Source: a virus. Taken from it: a stretch of DNA of 30,247 nucleotides. Shown here piece after piece: positions 22,610-30,247 of this stretch; the stretch's first letter is position 1; the number at the start of each line of letters is the position of its first letter. Made by a program: the position numbers and the translations under genes. The stretch spans positions 1 through 30,247 of the IMG/VR virus record IMGVR_UViG_3300032249_001110. One strand, given 5' to 3'. The notes under the pieces were generated by a model that had not been told where the DNA came from, made no database searches, and saw only the letters and a program-made list of their open reading frames with translations.

Positions 22610-23334
22610 TACTGAATCCCTCGTCTGTTCAAGATAGACTTGATGCCGCTGGCGCTACGATTCATGGTCGCGGCTATGCTTCTAAGCGAATACCCTTTTG
22701 AGCGAAGCTCGACCGCCTGAACTTCAATATCTTCAGGAGGCCGTTTAGCGGCTGAAATTTTCTGTCCTATAGCTATTTTCTCGTCTGGAGTCCTGGAAGA
22801 CCATTTCGCTTTGTGGGACACCGACATCTTGTTTTTGACTTCCAGTCCAAGTCGCGTCCCTTTAAGAGCCAAAGAGAGTTTCAGCTTATGCTCCTCGCTT
22901 TTTGCTCGGCCCTTTTTGGCTGACGAAATCTTGCCACCTATAGCTAGCCTTTCTTCCGAGGTCATGGATTCCCATCGTGACTTGTTGGAAGCTGACATCT
23001 TGGTTCTTGTTCCTGGGCTGTGCTTCCCCGTGAATCCCTCTCCACCTCGACATTGGTTTGTCAGTGGGCAGCCCATGGCTCTGAAGTAAGTAATCCAGTG
23101 GATTTCGGCTTGACCCAAGATTTCTGGTTCCTGGAACTCCTGGATGATGACGATTTCGGGCTTCAGGCTCTCGCTCAGGAGCTGGCGGATCCAGTTGTTT
23201 TTGTAGGTGTTTGTCTTGAGAAAACGGGGCTTCATGTGCTCTCGCGGACGACGGAGACTCCTCCTGCTCATGCCAATGTATCGGAGCTGCCCGTTGCGTG
23301 GATCGACCAAGCCGTAGATGATGAATTGCGCCAT
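22609..23334 (-). CDS. GIY-YIG homing endonuclease with NUMOD3 repeats
   Basis: 241 aa. Residues 4-95 are the GIY-YIG nuclease (FIIYGLVD, RYIGMS, an Arg-rich REHMK helix, and Glu in GQAEIHW). Then come NUMOD3-type DNA-binding repeats (KHSPGTRTKMSASNKSRW; EVKNKMSVSHKAKW), two related IAIGxKISxAK segments, and a C-terminal helix-turn-helix (KGYSLRSIAATMNRS...IKSILNRRG). This is the build of free-standing phage homing endonucleases (the Seg type). It cuts an intronless allele to copy itself. It lies between two structural genes with no intron seen. The base composition looks more AT-rich than its flanks, consistent with recent arrival. It is a mobile gene, not a structural one. Confidence 0.92.
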   Translation of the reverse strand: MAQFIIYGLVDPRNGQLRYIGMSRRSLRRPREHMKPRFLKTNTYKNNWIRQLLSESLKPEIVIIQEFQEPEILGQAEIHWITYFRAMGCPLTNQCRGGEGFTGKHSPGTRTKMSASNKSRWESMTSEERLAIGGKISSAKKGRAKSEEHKLKLSLALKGTRLGLEVKNKMSVSHKAKWSSRTPDEKIAIGQKISAAKRPPEDIEVQAVELRSKGYSLRSIAATMNRSASGIKSILNRRGIQ

Positions 23335-23339
23335 GGTCG

Positions 23340-23348
23340 TAAGATTAG
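23340..23348 (-). promoter_or_regulatory. YAATCTT motif copy 3
   Basis: Reads CTAATCTTA on the minus strand, 5 bp before the homing endonuclease ATG (23334), in a 26-bp gap. A TATAGT (minus strand, 23361-23366 region) lies just upstream, so another -10 is possible. Confidence 0.35.
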
Positions 23349-23360
23349 GTCTGGAGCCTA

Positions 23361-24017
23361 CTATACAAAATTGCCCTGTAGGTCACGAACGTTGCTTACC
23401 GTCAAAGTGTAGGCAGCCCCTACTTGCTGCAGGCTGGTACGTAGATTGAAGATGGTAGCATTTTCTTGTGTGACCTCGAAAACAGTGAGGCCTCCACTTC
23501 CCGTGATGACGTAGTTGCCCGGAATGAGAGCGTCGGACGGCTCCACCGGCTCTGAGAAGATTACCTTTACGCTGAAGCCATCTCCAGCACCTGCAACGAC
23601 AACGAACGGAACAATGCCGACGCCGGTAAAATTCGAGGTGAAGGGGCCACCGTAGGGGTCGCTGAAGAGGTTCTGGATTCCCACAACAGGAAAAGCCAGC
23701 GTGTAGAGCACGCCAGTGCGAGCCTCGGTGTGATATAGCTTGACCCGAGGGCCCGCAACCACAACACTCGTCACTACCGGGATTGGAGCCCCACTGACGC
23801 CCGTGGTGACCGTCCACTGGGCCGGCACCAGGGCTGGGCCGGACAACGCCACGTTGGTCGAAAAGACCAACTCAAGACGGTCTGGATAGGCCTCGATGAG
23901 CAGGATGGTGAAGCCAGCACCAGTCCCGGCTGGGTCCCCGAACCCAGATGTCGAGGCGAGGCCTGACCCGCTGCCATCGCCCTGCGAACCATAGCCCTTG
24001 GTGACTGGAAACGGCAT
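23361..24017 (-). CDS. Ig-like (SbsA-type) structural protein
   Basis: 218 aa with TAAGGAGA eight bases before the ATG. After a Gly-rich start (GYGSQGDGSGSGLAST), two beta-sandwich modules are visible: about 30-130 (DRLELVFSTNVALSGPALVPAQW, ...VGIQNLFSDPYGG) and about 135-218 (FSVKVIFSEPVEPSDALIPGNY, ...LTVSNVRDLQGN). This 'potential-difference, then NYxIxGxxG, then VxNVxDLxGN' wording is the SbsA Ig-like domain often found in phage tail decoration. The same domain type begins the 1636-aa protein. No catalytic motif. Likely a tail-surface or fibre-attachment protein. Confidence 0.75.
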   Translation of the reverse strand: MPFPVTKGYGSQGDGSGSGLASTSGFGDPAGTGAGFTILLIEAYPDRLELVFSTNVALSGPALVPAQWTVTTGVSGAPIPVVTSVVVAGPRVKLYHTEARTGVLYTLAFPVVGIQNLFSDPYGGPFTSNFTGVGIVPFVVVAGAGDGFSVKVIFSEPVEPSDALIPGNYVITGSGGLTVFEVTQENATIFNLRTSLQQVGAAYTLTVSNVRDLQGNFV

Positions 24018-24028
24018 TGGGTCTCCTT

Positions 24029-24048
24029 AGACCGGGTCAGACCGGGTC
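24029..24048. repeat. 10-bp perfect tandem duplication
   Basis: AGACCGGGTC occurs twice back to back, overlapping the stop of the minus-strand gene at 24037. With one copy, that gene would end at the same residue with TAA instead of TGA, giving a tighter gap before the next gene. It looks like a recent duplication that did not change the protein. Confidence 0.85.
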
Positions 24049-24492
24049 TCTGCGGAAGGGGTTGATGCTCGTAGGCACGCCAGCCTGGTCGAAGAGGTTG
24101 AATTTCTTGAGAATCGTAGTGCCGTCAGGTCGGGTGAAGACCATCCTGTTGATGTCGGGCCCGCTGGTGTGAATTTGCCACTTGCCGAAGTCCATGTCGT
24201 ACATGTCTGGCAAGAGGTCTGGCGCGAAGTCCTCTGGCCGAACAAAGCGAGATACACGACGAGGGCTTGCTGAGACCCCGCCGTCCACGATGTACACGAT
24301 GCCTCGGTTGGGGTTCGTGGTGATGTCAGGAGTGAACTTGTAGGCACCACCGCCAATCTCAGTGATGGCCGGCGGAGTCAGCACCGTACCCAAGTCGTCT
24401 CGGTATGTGTCGAAAGTCGGAGTAGCGCCAGTCAGTGGTGCCTGGGTGGTGGCGTTGTACAAGAAGAACACTTCGATTTTGGGGCTAGGCAT
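24037..24492 (-). CDS. Virion protein sharing a C-terminal module with 26888-27520
   Basis: 151 aa. The N-terminal half is a beta-rich fold (KIEVFFLYNATTQAPLTGATPTF; GGGAYKFTPDI). The last ~50 residues (WQIHTSGPDINRMVF...LKKFNLFDQAG...INPFRRDP) closely match the end of the 210-aa protein to the right (WRIHISGPDANRMVL...LLKFDLKDSGG...INPFERTP). The module probably plugs into a common partner such as a fibre or baseplate ring. It has a 3-bp gap to the 776-aa fibre gene. No enzyme motif. Function inferred from location only. Confidence 0.75.
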   Translation of the reverse strand: MPSPKIEVFFLYNATTQAPLTGATPTFDTYRDDLGTVLTPPAITEIGGGAYKFTPDITTNPNRGIVYIVDGGVSASPRRVSRFVRPEDFAPDLLPDMYDMDFGKWQIHTSGPDINRMVFTRPDGTTILKKFNLFDQAGVPTSINPFRRDPV

Positions 24493-24495
24493 TGC

Positions 24496-26826
24496 TTACC
24501 TCGAATACCACTGGGTCGTGTTGATGGCGAAGAACGCTCGACCACCACCCGCACTCACGCTGAAGGAGTTGTTCACGCCCAGCGAGTCAATCTGTCCGCC
24601 GGTAGCAGGGAAGACGGCCAGGGCGTTGGCGCCATTGTTGAAGACGAGGATTTCCATACCAGCGATAGCTGTAGGGAGACGGACAGAGTCCGCTGCCGTG
24701 GCCACAGTGGTAACGTTGTTCACGTCGGTGGTCAGAGGTGTTGCGCTGGCTTGGCCACCACCAGCAAATGCTGCGATACCGGTCGTGGTGCTTCTCAGAA
24801 CGAAGCCGGTCACGACTGCGTTTCCGGTGACGTTCAGGCGTCCGGCCACGTCGAGCTTATTGCCTGCCCCAGGTGAGGTGCCGATACCGACACGGTCACT
24901 GGTCGAGTCAACAACAAGAGTGTTCGTGTCGACGATGAGGTCGCCGGTGAACTGCCCTGCACCGGCAACATCAAGGGCAACAGTAGGGGTCACGTTGTTG
25001 ATTCCCAGACGCCCAGTAGTCGTTACAGTGAGAATGCGAGACTCACTGGTGCCGTCATGGTACCAGGTCTCAAGACGATTGTTGTTTCCTGCGGTTGCGT
25101 GGTCGACAGTCCAGGTCCTGTTGTTCGTGCTGTCGTGGATACTGAGTCCCTTTCGGATTGTCCCGACGCCACGAATAAGCTGCGACCTCACGCCTGTCGT
25201 TCCAAGGTCGACAACGAACGGATGGGTGAAGCCGGCAACACCACCCATCGTACTTGTATTGATGCCGACTTGCCTGGTTGAGGTGTTCCCTGCAACGAAG
25301 AGAACGTTGTCTGTTGGGTTGCAGACAAAGGTCCCCCCGTTCCCAAAGGTGTAGTGGTTGGTGGTTCCGTTTCGGATGGTCAGTCCGGACGGAATGTCGA
25401 TGCTGAACTGGTTGACTCCGCCGCTGCCGACGGAGCTATTGCCCCAGCCAATCTCACCTGAGTAGCTATTGCTGCTGTTGTAGAACTCAATGCTGCTGTA
25501 CCCGTCAACTGCCGTGTTCCGAATCTTCAGGTTGTGTCCGGTTGGTACCGAGGTCGACATCTCGACCAGGAAGCCAGCCGCAGGAGAGGCAACACCCATT
25601 CCAATTCGGTTGTTCACGGCATCGATAGTCAACAGATTGTCTGCTTGGTCAAACCGGACGTTGCCCGTTGCCACGAACCGATGGAACTCTGTAGAGCCGT
25701 GGGCGACGATGCTGTCGGTAGAGCCGTCCGTCTGCCAGAAGTTAACGTTGGCTCCTGGTGCCGCAAAGCTTGGGTTGCCGTACCCGATACGGAGGCGCTC
25801 AGTACCGCCGTTGCTCAGGTACGCGATGCTCGATGCTCCGCCTACGTTTGTGTTCTGGATTTCCACCAGATGGTCTGCGGCGACAGACCTGCTGACGTCC
25901 AGAGTTCGACTGGGGCTTGCGGTGCCAATGCCCACTCTGCTGTTTGTTGAGTCAACGACCAGTGTGTCAGTGGCGATATTCATGCCGGCGCCAGTGATGG
26001 TCAGAGTGCCAGTCATCGTACCGCCAACGAGGGGCAGGGCCGAGGTCGTTTGGGTCGTGTTGTCTGGGAATCGGAAGCCGCCAGTAGTGCTGAAGACAAC
26101 CCCGCCTACTTCGAGTGACTGGGTTGGGGTGGCCGTCAACACGCCCACCCTATTGTTCACTGCATCTACAAACAGGACGTTGGTGTCGAAAGCGACGTTG
26201 CCGTTGGAAGCGACCAACATCCTTTCGGTGACAGACGAGCTGCCGGTACGAAGGCTGATTGCCTGTGCTTCCAGTCGCAGGTCTCGATACGCTGGACCAG
26301 TCCAGTTGACGCTGGAGATGGTCGTGATGCTTGAAGCGTGGCTCAGGAAGGCGCCGGCACCAGTTGCCAGGGTAGCGCCACGGACAGCCAAACCGCCGGT
26401 AGACACGTCCAAGCGGTCGGTTGGTGTAGCGGTGCCGATTCCGACCCTGTTGTTGGTTGCGTCGACAACCAATGTGTTGTCCGCACTGTCAATCACGATT
26501 CCCGCACCGGTGATAGTCAGGGTACCGGTCATCGTATCGCCGGTCTTGCTGACGAAGGAGCCCGAACTGACGTCCAGCGCTACCCAGGCAGCTCCATCAC
26601 TGAACATGACCTTGGCGGTTGTGGTGTTGTAAACCAGATGTCCAGTGAAGGACGACGCCGGAGACGGCAGAGTGCCAGTGGTGTACGACTGGAGACCGAG
26701 GGGGTTTGTGTTGATGACCCTTCCGGCAAAAGTCTTGTCACCACCAATGGTTTGGGCGACTGCAGACACCAGACCTGCTACGGTAGCGTTGGCAAACGGC
26801 GGCGGTCCTGGAATGGCTGCTGGCAT
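24496..26826 (-). CDS. Repeat-rich tail fibre protein
   Basis: 776 aa; CAGGAGAT lies six bases before the ATG. The N-terminus (PPPFANATVAGLVSAVAQ, then TIGGDKTFAGRV) and the 'GDTMTGTLTITGAG' phrase, seen twice, are typical of phage tail fibres. A repeat of the type 'LVVDxxNNRVGIGTxTPxxxLDVxG' occurs about seven times (e.g. NTLVVDATNNRVGIGTATPT and NTLVVDSTSDRVGIGTSPG), giving a triple-beta-helix-like shaft. The C-terminus (ANALAVFPATGGQIDSLGVN) is a short conserved-looking tip that resembles those of fibres used without a chaperone domain; no S74 peptidase motif was seen. It lies in the fibre group of the structural block. Confidence 0.85.
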   Translation of the reverse strand: MPAAIPGPPPFANATVAGLVSAVAQTIGGDKTFAGRVINTNPLGLQSYTTGTLPSPASSFTGHLVYNTTTAKVMFSDGAAWVALDVSSGSFVSKTGDTMTGTLTITGAGIVIDSADNTLVVDATNNRVGIGTATPTDRLDVSTGGLAVRGATLATGAGAFLSHASSITTISSVNWTGPAYRDLRLEAQAISLRTGSSSVTERMLVASNGNVAFDTNVLFVDAVNNRVGVLTATPTQSLEVGGVVFSTTGGFRFPDNTTQTTSALPLVGGTMTGTLTITGAGMNIATDTLVVDSTNSRVGIGTASPSRTLDVSRSVAADHLVEIQNTNVGGASSIAYLSNGGTERLRIGYGNPSFAAPGANVNFWQTDGSTDSIVAHGSTEFHRFVATGNVRFDQADNLLTIDAVNNRIGMGVASPAAGFLVEMSTSVPTGHNLKIRNTAVDGYSSIEFYNSSNSYSGEIGWGNSSVGSGGVNQFSIDIPSGLTIRNGTTNHYTFGNGGTFVCNPTDNVLFVAGNTSTRQVGINTSTMGGVAGFTHPFVVDLGTTGVRSQLIRGVGTIRKGLSIHDSTNNRTWTVDHATAGNNNRLETWYHDGTSESRILTVTTTGRLGINNVTPTVALDVAGAGQFTGDLIVDTNTLVVDSTSDRVGIGTSPGAGNKLDVAGRLNVTGNAVVTGFVLRSTTTGIAAFAGGGQASATPLTTDVNNVTTVATAADSVRLPTAIAGMEILVFNNGANALAVFPATGGQIDSLGVNNSFSVSAGGGRAFFAINTTQWYSR
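24840..26470 (-). repeat. Fibre shaft repeats (about seven copies)
   Basis: Degenerate in-frame repeats encoding 'LxVDxxNNRVGIGTxTPxxxLxV' within the 776-aa fibre. Copies are spaced irregularly by 60-130 residues. They are protein repeats; the nucleotide identity is moderate. Confidence 0.75.
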
Positions 26827-26864
26827 GAAAATCTCCTGAAGGGGTTACCCCTGCTTCCTAGCCA

Positions 26865-26873
26865 GAAGATTGC
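26865..26873 (-). promoter_or_regulatory. YAATCTT motif copy 4
   Basis: Reads GCAATCTTC on the minus strand, 38 bp before the 776-aa fibre ATG (26826), in a 61-bp gap that also holds a small AGGGGTAACCCCT inverted repeat at about 26838-26852. No clear -35 box. Confidence 0.4.
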
Positions 26874-26887
26874 CGGCCGACACTGGC

Positions 26888-27520
26888 TTACGGGAAGGGG
26901 GTTCGCTCGAATGGGTTGATGAAGGTGGCGGCTCCACCGGAGTCCTTGAGGTCGAACTTCAGTAGTGGCGTGACCTTGTCGGTGTCGTAGAGGACCATAC
27001 GGTTAGCGTCTGGGCCGCTGATGTGAATTCTCCAGCGGCCCTCCTCGTACTTCTTCAGCAGATTGACCACGTTGAGAATGCTGGTCTGTCCTGCGTTCAG
27101 GGCCAGGACGTTAGTGTTCACTGTTGAAACGTCGGTCTTGACGCCTGCGATGTCTGCTGAGATGGAACTGAGGACGGGTGCTCCGATCCGCGAAAAGGTG
27201 TCGACCTCTTCGTTGGAAACCACCTTGATAGCTCCAATGTAGGTCTTGTTTGAGGTGGTGGCCACGGCATAGGTCAAGAGACCCTGCTGGTCCAGATTAC
27301 CTGCGCTGAGTCTGAGGAGGTACATGCCAGCGCCAGAGAAGGCTCCAGTGGTTACCTCAGACCAATCCGACAGAGCGACTGTGACGGTTGAGGAGCTGCC
27401 ATCGGCCTTCTGAATAGCAGCCGCGACGCTACCAAATGCGATACCGCCGACGGGATTACCCCCCTGGTCGAAGATGCGAACGGGAACGAAGCGGGCAACG
27501 CCCTGTTTGTATTCAAGCAT
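26888..27520 (-). CDS. Virion protein, paralogous C-terminus to 24037-24492
   Basis: 210 aa. N-terminal beta domain (VRIFDQGGNPVGGIAFGSVAA...GMYLLRLSAGNLDQQGLLTYAV), followed by a helical stretch about 110-155 (SSISADIAGVKTDVSTVNTN) that could be a trimeric coiled coil, then the ~50-residue module shared with the 151-aa protein. This 'beta domain, coiled coil, module' layout suits a fibre-linker or baseplate-attachment protein. The start overlaps the upstream stop (TAATG-like). Confidence 0.75.
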   Translation of the reverse strand: MLEYKQGVARFVPVRIFDQGGNPVGGIAFGSVAAAIQKADGSSSTVTVALSDWSEVTTGAFSGAGMYLLRLSAGNLDQQGLLTYAVATTSNKTYIGAIKVVSNEEVDTFSRIGAPVLSSISADIAGVKTDVSTVNTNVLALNAGQTSILNVVNLLKKYEEGRWRIHISGPDANRMVLYDTDKVTPLLKFDLKDSGGAATFINPFERTPFP

Positions 27521-29208
27521 TAGTTCAGTCCTGTGTTGAATGCCGACCCGGAGCTGGCCGATTGGGCCACCGGGGAGTCGAACGGAAGAGGCTCTCCAGC
27601 CGAGAAGTCGTTGTACTGGTTCCTGCCCATTCGGTCGGCGCTCTGATGTACGATGTTGGGGAGATACACCGCCCAGGCGACCGCATTCCCATCGCTATCA
27701 ACCCCCATACCAATGTCCATGTCCAGGGTGCTGGCTTGGAATGGATCGCCCTGTCTGGCGATGAAGGGGTAGGCTGTTGTGGAATCGAAACCGCCAAGGA
27801 GTGCCATACCCGAGTCAGTTGCTGAAATGCTTGAGGCGATATCCGCTTCTACCCAGTGGTCAGGAATCAAAGCTGGGAAGTAGTCGATTACGTAGGTTGA
27901 GCCTCCTGAGACAGCAAAAGGACCAATCGTCTCTCGAAACTGACCTGATGGCGATGCGGTGTTGGCTGGGAAGGTGACGTAGTCGTAGTTGACTGCTTCC
28001 TTCTGGCTTCGTGCGATGCTCCAGAGGGCGTCTGTCAAACGAGGGTTCCAGAAGTACTTCGGGAAGATGCCAGCGACTTCTCTCGAACTCAAAAGGAAGA
28101 CGTACTGACCCATTCCCACCCTTTCGGTGCGTCGATTGGGGTCAAGCTCGGCAGAAGCAGTTCCACACACAGGCCTGGCCGTGACGGAGCTGCTCGCATT
28201 CGGGTATCCCTGTTCGAGTGTTCCTGCTGTGAAGAGATTCACAGAGGTCTGCTCCCATCGATAAGCACAGTACGCGACTGTGCCTGCGTTCAATGTCTGG
28301 TTCTGAAAGCTATCAAAATACCAAAGAGGCTGTGGATCCGCTCCAATGAGAGCGCCGGCTGAGGTGGTTTCCTGTGCGAAGTTGATGGTGATGCTGTTGG
28401 TGGTCAGCTGTGTAATAGTAGCTGCAAAGAGCGGAATCGTTACATTGAATGGACTGGCAGTGTTCGCTTGCTGACTCACCACAAACACACGGTCGCCACG
28501 CCTGTAGCCAGCAGCAATAGGATTGCCTGATGCGAAGCTGTAGGTTCTATTTGCTCCAGCAGTGACAGTAGCGTTTGAAACGAAGTGGGTTGCAGGCGAA
28601 TTCGGGTTCCTGATAAGCAGACCACCGCCAATGATTTGACGGCTATTCAGGTTGTCGTTGAAGAGGGCGACGAACGAGTCCTTATCTGCAACGATTGCGT
28701 AGTTGTGGGTGTTTCCAGCCGTGAAGGAGAATTGGGTGACCGTGTTACCCTCTGGACCAATTCGATTGAACCCAAAGGTTCCATCCCAGAATTGGTACAT
28801 GGTCATGTTCACGTTTGTTCCGGTGGCCGTCTGGACCCAAAGTCGTACAGCAAGAGATTCAGCTCCTGACTCTCCATTGCTGGTGAACAGGAAGTCGTTG
28901 TCCACCGTTCTAGACAGAAATCTCCAGACGACAGTGCCGTCGGTAATCGAGAGGGCAGTACCCGTCGGTCCTCCGCCAGTCGTGCTGGTACCAGTTTGCA
29001 TAGCCTGGTATCTATTTCCGGAGTTCGTGACTACCGCACCCATCGTGTATGGTGTGGACGGCGCCCAGGCAACGCCGGCAGGCATAGCGGTAGAAACCCA
29101 GCCGGCAGCCGTGAGGGTATCGCTGATGGCACCAAGGATGCCATTGAGGGTCGTTTGGGTGGCGTCGACACCGCCCGCCGCTGCTGTCCTTCGTCCAGCT
29201 AGAGGCAT
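27520..29208 (-). CDS. Large virion protein, unknown
   Basis: 562 aa. It begins PLAGRRTAAAGGVDATQTTLN and is rich in Ser, Thr, Asn, Gly and beta-strand patterns throughout, as in phage tail or baseplate proteins. The segment SFTAGNTHNYAIVADKDSFVAL and WAVYLPNIVHQSADRMGRNQ show no enzyme motif. It overlaps its downstream neighbour by 1 bp and follows the truncated gene by 9 bp. Sequence alone does not say which tail part it forms. Confidence 0.75.
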   Translation of the reverse strand: MPLAGRRTAAAGGVDATQTTLNGILGAISDTLTAAGWVSTAMPAGVAWAPSTPYTMGAVVTNSGNRYQAMQTGTSTTGGGPTGTALSITDGTVVWRFLSRTVDNDFLFTSNGESGAESLAVRLWVQTATGTNVNMTMYQFWDGTFGFNRIGPEGNTVTQFSFTAGNTHNYAIVADKDSFVALFNDNLNSRQIIGGGLLIRNPNSPATHFVSNATVTAGANRTYSFASGNPIAAGYRRGDRVFVVSQQANTASPFNVTIPLFAATITQLTTNSITINFAQETTSAGALIGADPQPLWYFDSFQNQTLNAGTVAYCAYRWEQTSVNLFTAGTLEQGYPNASSSVTARPVCGTASAELDPNRRTERVGMGQYVFLLSSREVAGIFPKYFWNPRLTDALWSIARSQKEAVNYDYVTFPANTASPSGQFRETIGPFAVSGGSTYVIDYFPALIPDHWVEADIASSISATDSGMALLGGFDSTTAYPFIARQGDPFQASTLDMDIGMGVDSDGNAVAWAVYLPNIVHQSADRMGRNQYNDFSAGEPLPFDSPVAQSASSGSAFNTGLN

Positions 29209-29217
29209 AGAGTCCTC

Positions 29218-30246
29218 TTAGGGGTAGATTCCAGCCATAGCCCTGGTCATCGGGCCGATGGCAGTCATGATTCCGCTCGTTTGACCTGGGTTTACGATGA
29301 CATAGGCGTCCGTCCCACCGACAACCACCTTGCTGCCTAGCGTCCACCTGTAGTCGGGAACTTCCCACCAGTACCGGAACCGGCCTCGGAATTCACCGTT
29401 CGCAACATTTCGCACACCCAGAGCCAGGATGCCGAACTTGCCAGTCTTGCGGTTGGGGTCAATCTCCAGGAACCCAGGGCTCCAAATCTGGAACAAGTTA
29501 CTTGAGCTGCCCAAGTTGGTTGCATCGTAGTCACGGCCCTGTGAACCAAGCAGAGTAGTCGTGTTGCCGAGCTTACCCAGGTTGTGCAGAAATGGGGTGA
29601 CCGTGCTGGTGGTGGTATGGGCAGCGACAACCGGGAAGGGGTCTTCTCCAACCTGAAGCTTGAGGGTGTCTGGGCCGTTACCGAAAGCCATGCTGATTGA
29701 GGCCACCCGAACAAGTCTGTTCAGCACATCAGTATTGTTGAAGGACACGATGGTGGTGGTCTCCACGTATTCTGCTGGAGAAGATGTCTTCCGGCCCACC
29801 AGGGTGATGCTGTCACCCACAGCATACGGTGGAGTGAGCGTGGCGATGTTGATTGACCCGGTATTGAGGTCTCGGTTGGTGCCGGCGGTCACGTTGTTGA
29901 TGACCGTCACAATGTTGGGGTTCGAACCCATCACCTTGAGATGACTCACGTGGAATCGCGCGAAGTTGATGGAGGTCTCTCCAAACTTGGAGACGTTGAC
30001 GGTCAGCTCGTCACGGTCACCAAACAGGGAGTAGTCGAAGAAAGAAAAAGCCTCTGGAAGTTCCGCACGACCACGTTCAAGCCATGAAACGCTGATTTGC
30101 CTGAATGGATTGTTGCTCCACGCGAATCCGCTGCCGGCAGCGTAATTGACTGCTGGATTAGCTGCGGCTTGGTCGTTGGTATTAGAGCTTGAACGACATC
30201 CACCAGAGCCACTTCCTGGAAGTGTGGCAGTGAGTGTCGTGTCCCA
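29218..30246 (-). CDS. Virion protein, 5'-truncated at right edge
   Basis: At least 343 aa; the frame is open to the window's right edge, so the true start lies outside. A GTG at 29949 could be read as a start, but the frame runs on upstream through TLTATLPGSGSGGC..., NPFRQISVSWLERG and FDYSLFGDRDELTVNVSKFG without a stop. The protein is beta-rich with phrases such as LTPPYAVGDSITLVGRK, MAFGNGPDTLKLQVGEDPFP and FGILALGVRNVANGEFRGRFRYWWEVPDY. No catalytic motif. It sits next to the 562-aa protein in the tail block; a large structural or baseplate role is inferred. Confidence 0.75.
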   Translation of the reverse strand, partial: WDTTLTATLPGSGSGGCRSSSNTNDQAAANPAVNYAAGSGFAWSNNPFRQISVSWLERGRAELPEAFSFFDYSLFGDRDELTVNVSKFGETSINFARFHVSHLKVMGSNPNIVTVINNVTAGTNRDLNTGSINIATLTPPYAVGDSITLVGRKTSSPAEYVETTTIVSFNNTDVLNRLVRVASISMAFGNGPDTLKLQVGEDPFPVVAAHTTTSTVTPFLHNLGKLGNTTTLLGSQGRDYDATNLGSSSNLFQIWSPGFLEIDPNRKTGKFGILALGVRNVANGEFRGRFRYWWEVPDYRWTLGSKVVVGGTDAYVIVNPGQTSGIMTAIGPMTRAMAGIYP

Positions 30247-30247
30247 G

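Noticed and set aside
24362-26632. Long plus-strand open frames (330 and 380 aa) opposite the fibre genes
   Set aside because: They are antisense shadows of clearly coding, repeat-bearing fibre frames; their translations are low-complexity Val/Pro/Thr-rich with no domain and no ribosome site.
29949-30212. GTG 29949 as the start of the right-edge gene, and a 69-aa minus-strand frame at 30003-30212
   Set aside because: The same frame as the long protein continues upstream to the edge without a stop and looks coding; the 69-aa frame is a shadow of it.

Overview
The window looks like part of a large tailed bacteriophage genome (or a closely related prophage). It has no ribosomal RNA, tRNA or cell housekeeping operon. 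Genes are packed end to end, with stop/start overlaps such as TAATG and ATGA, and there are many GTG starts. A block of accessory and nucleic-acid genes faces a block of virion genes. Three nucleotidyltransferase ligases, a peptide deformylase, a ClpP-like protease and a free-standing homing endonuclease point to a big, probably jumbo-class, phage. The host cannot be named. A membrane-anchored coiled-coil protein with a beta-rich glycine tail and a twin-arginine signal peptide are compatible with a Gram-negative host, but this is inference.

Left half, plus strand (1-13707): 5'-truncated ClpP-like protease; membrane-anchored coiled-coil protein; fold-type I PLP aminotransferase; CYTH (triphosphate tunnel) enzyme; two small unknowns; two small zinc-finger-like proteins; Rnl2-type RNA ligase; HD hydrolase of the MESH1/SpoT type; DUF5658-like membrane protein; calcineurin-like phosphoesterase; an HNH-RNA ligase fusion; Tat-signal protein; small basic protein; a ~260-nt gene-free stretch dense in inverted repeats (candidate structured RNA); a small 'YRQNNSGG' phage protein; Dda/RecD-like helicase; ATP-dependent DNA ligase; AAA+ ATPase; peptide deformylase; DEDDh exonuclease; and a small unknown. 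The genes suggest nucleic-acid repair, replication support and nucleotide signalling.

Right half, minus strand (13704-30247): virion genes, probably tail, baseplate and fibre. They include a small structural protein, a 1048-aa glycine-rich repeat fibre, a tail-tube-like protein, a 1636-aa baseplate-J-like protein carrying a Kelch propeller interrupted by a LamG-like domain, a GIY-YIG/NUMOD3 homing endonuclease, an Ig-like protein, two proteins sharing a C-terminal module, a 776-aa repeat fibre, a 562-aa structural protein and a 5'-truncated structural protein running off the right edge. The two blocks converge at 13704-13707 with their stop codons overlapping.

Most notable: (1) the hairpin-rich stretch at 8324-8586 with a possible long-range closing helix; (2) the HNH-RNA ligase fusion inside a cluster of CYTH, RNA ligase, (p)ppGpp-hydrolase-like and phosphoesterase genes, which may be an RNA-repair or anti-defence island; (3) a YAATCTT[A/C] motif present in every minus-strand intergenic gap of 25 bp or more, a candidate late-promoter element. 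All functions come from motif reading by eye; no database search was run.
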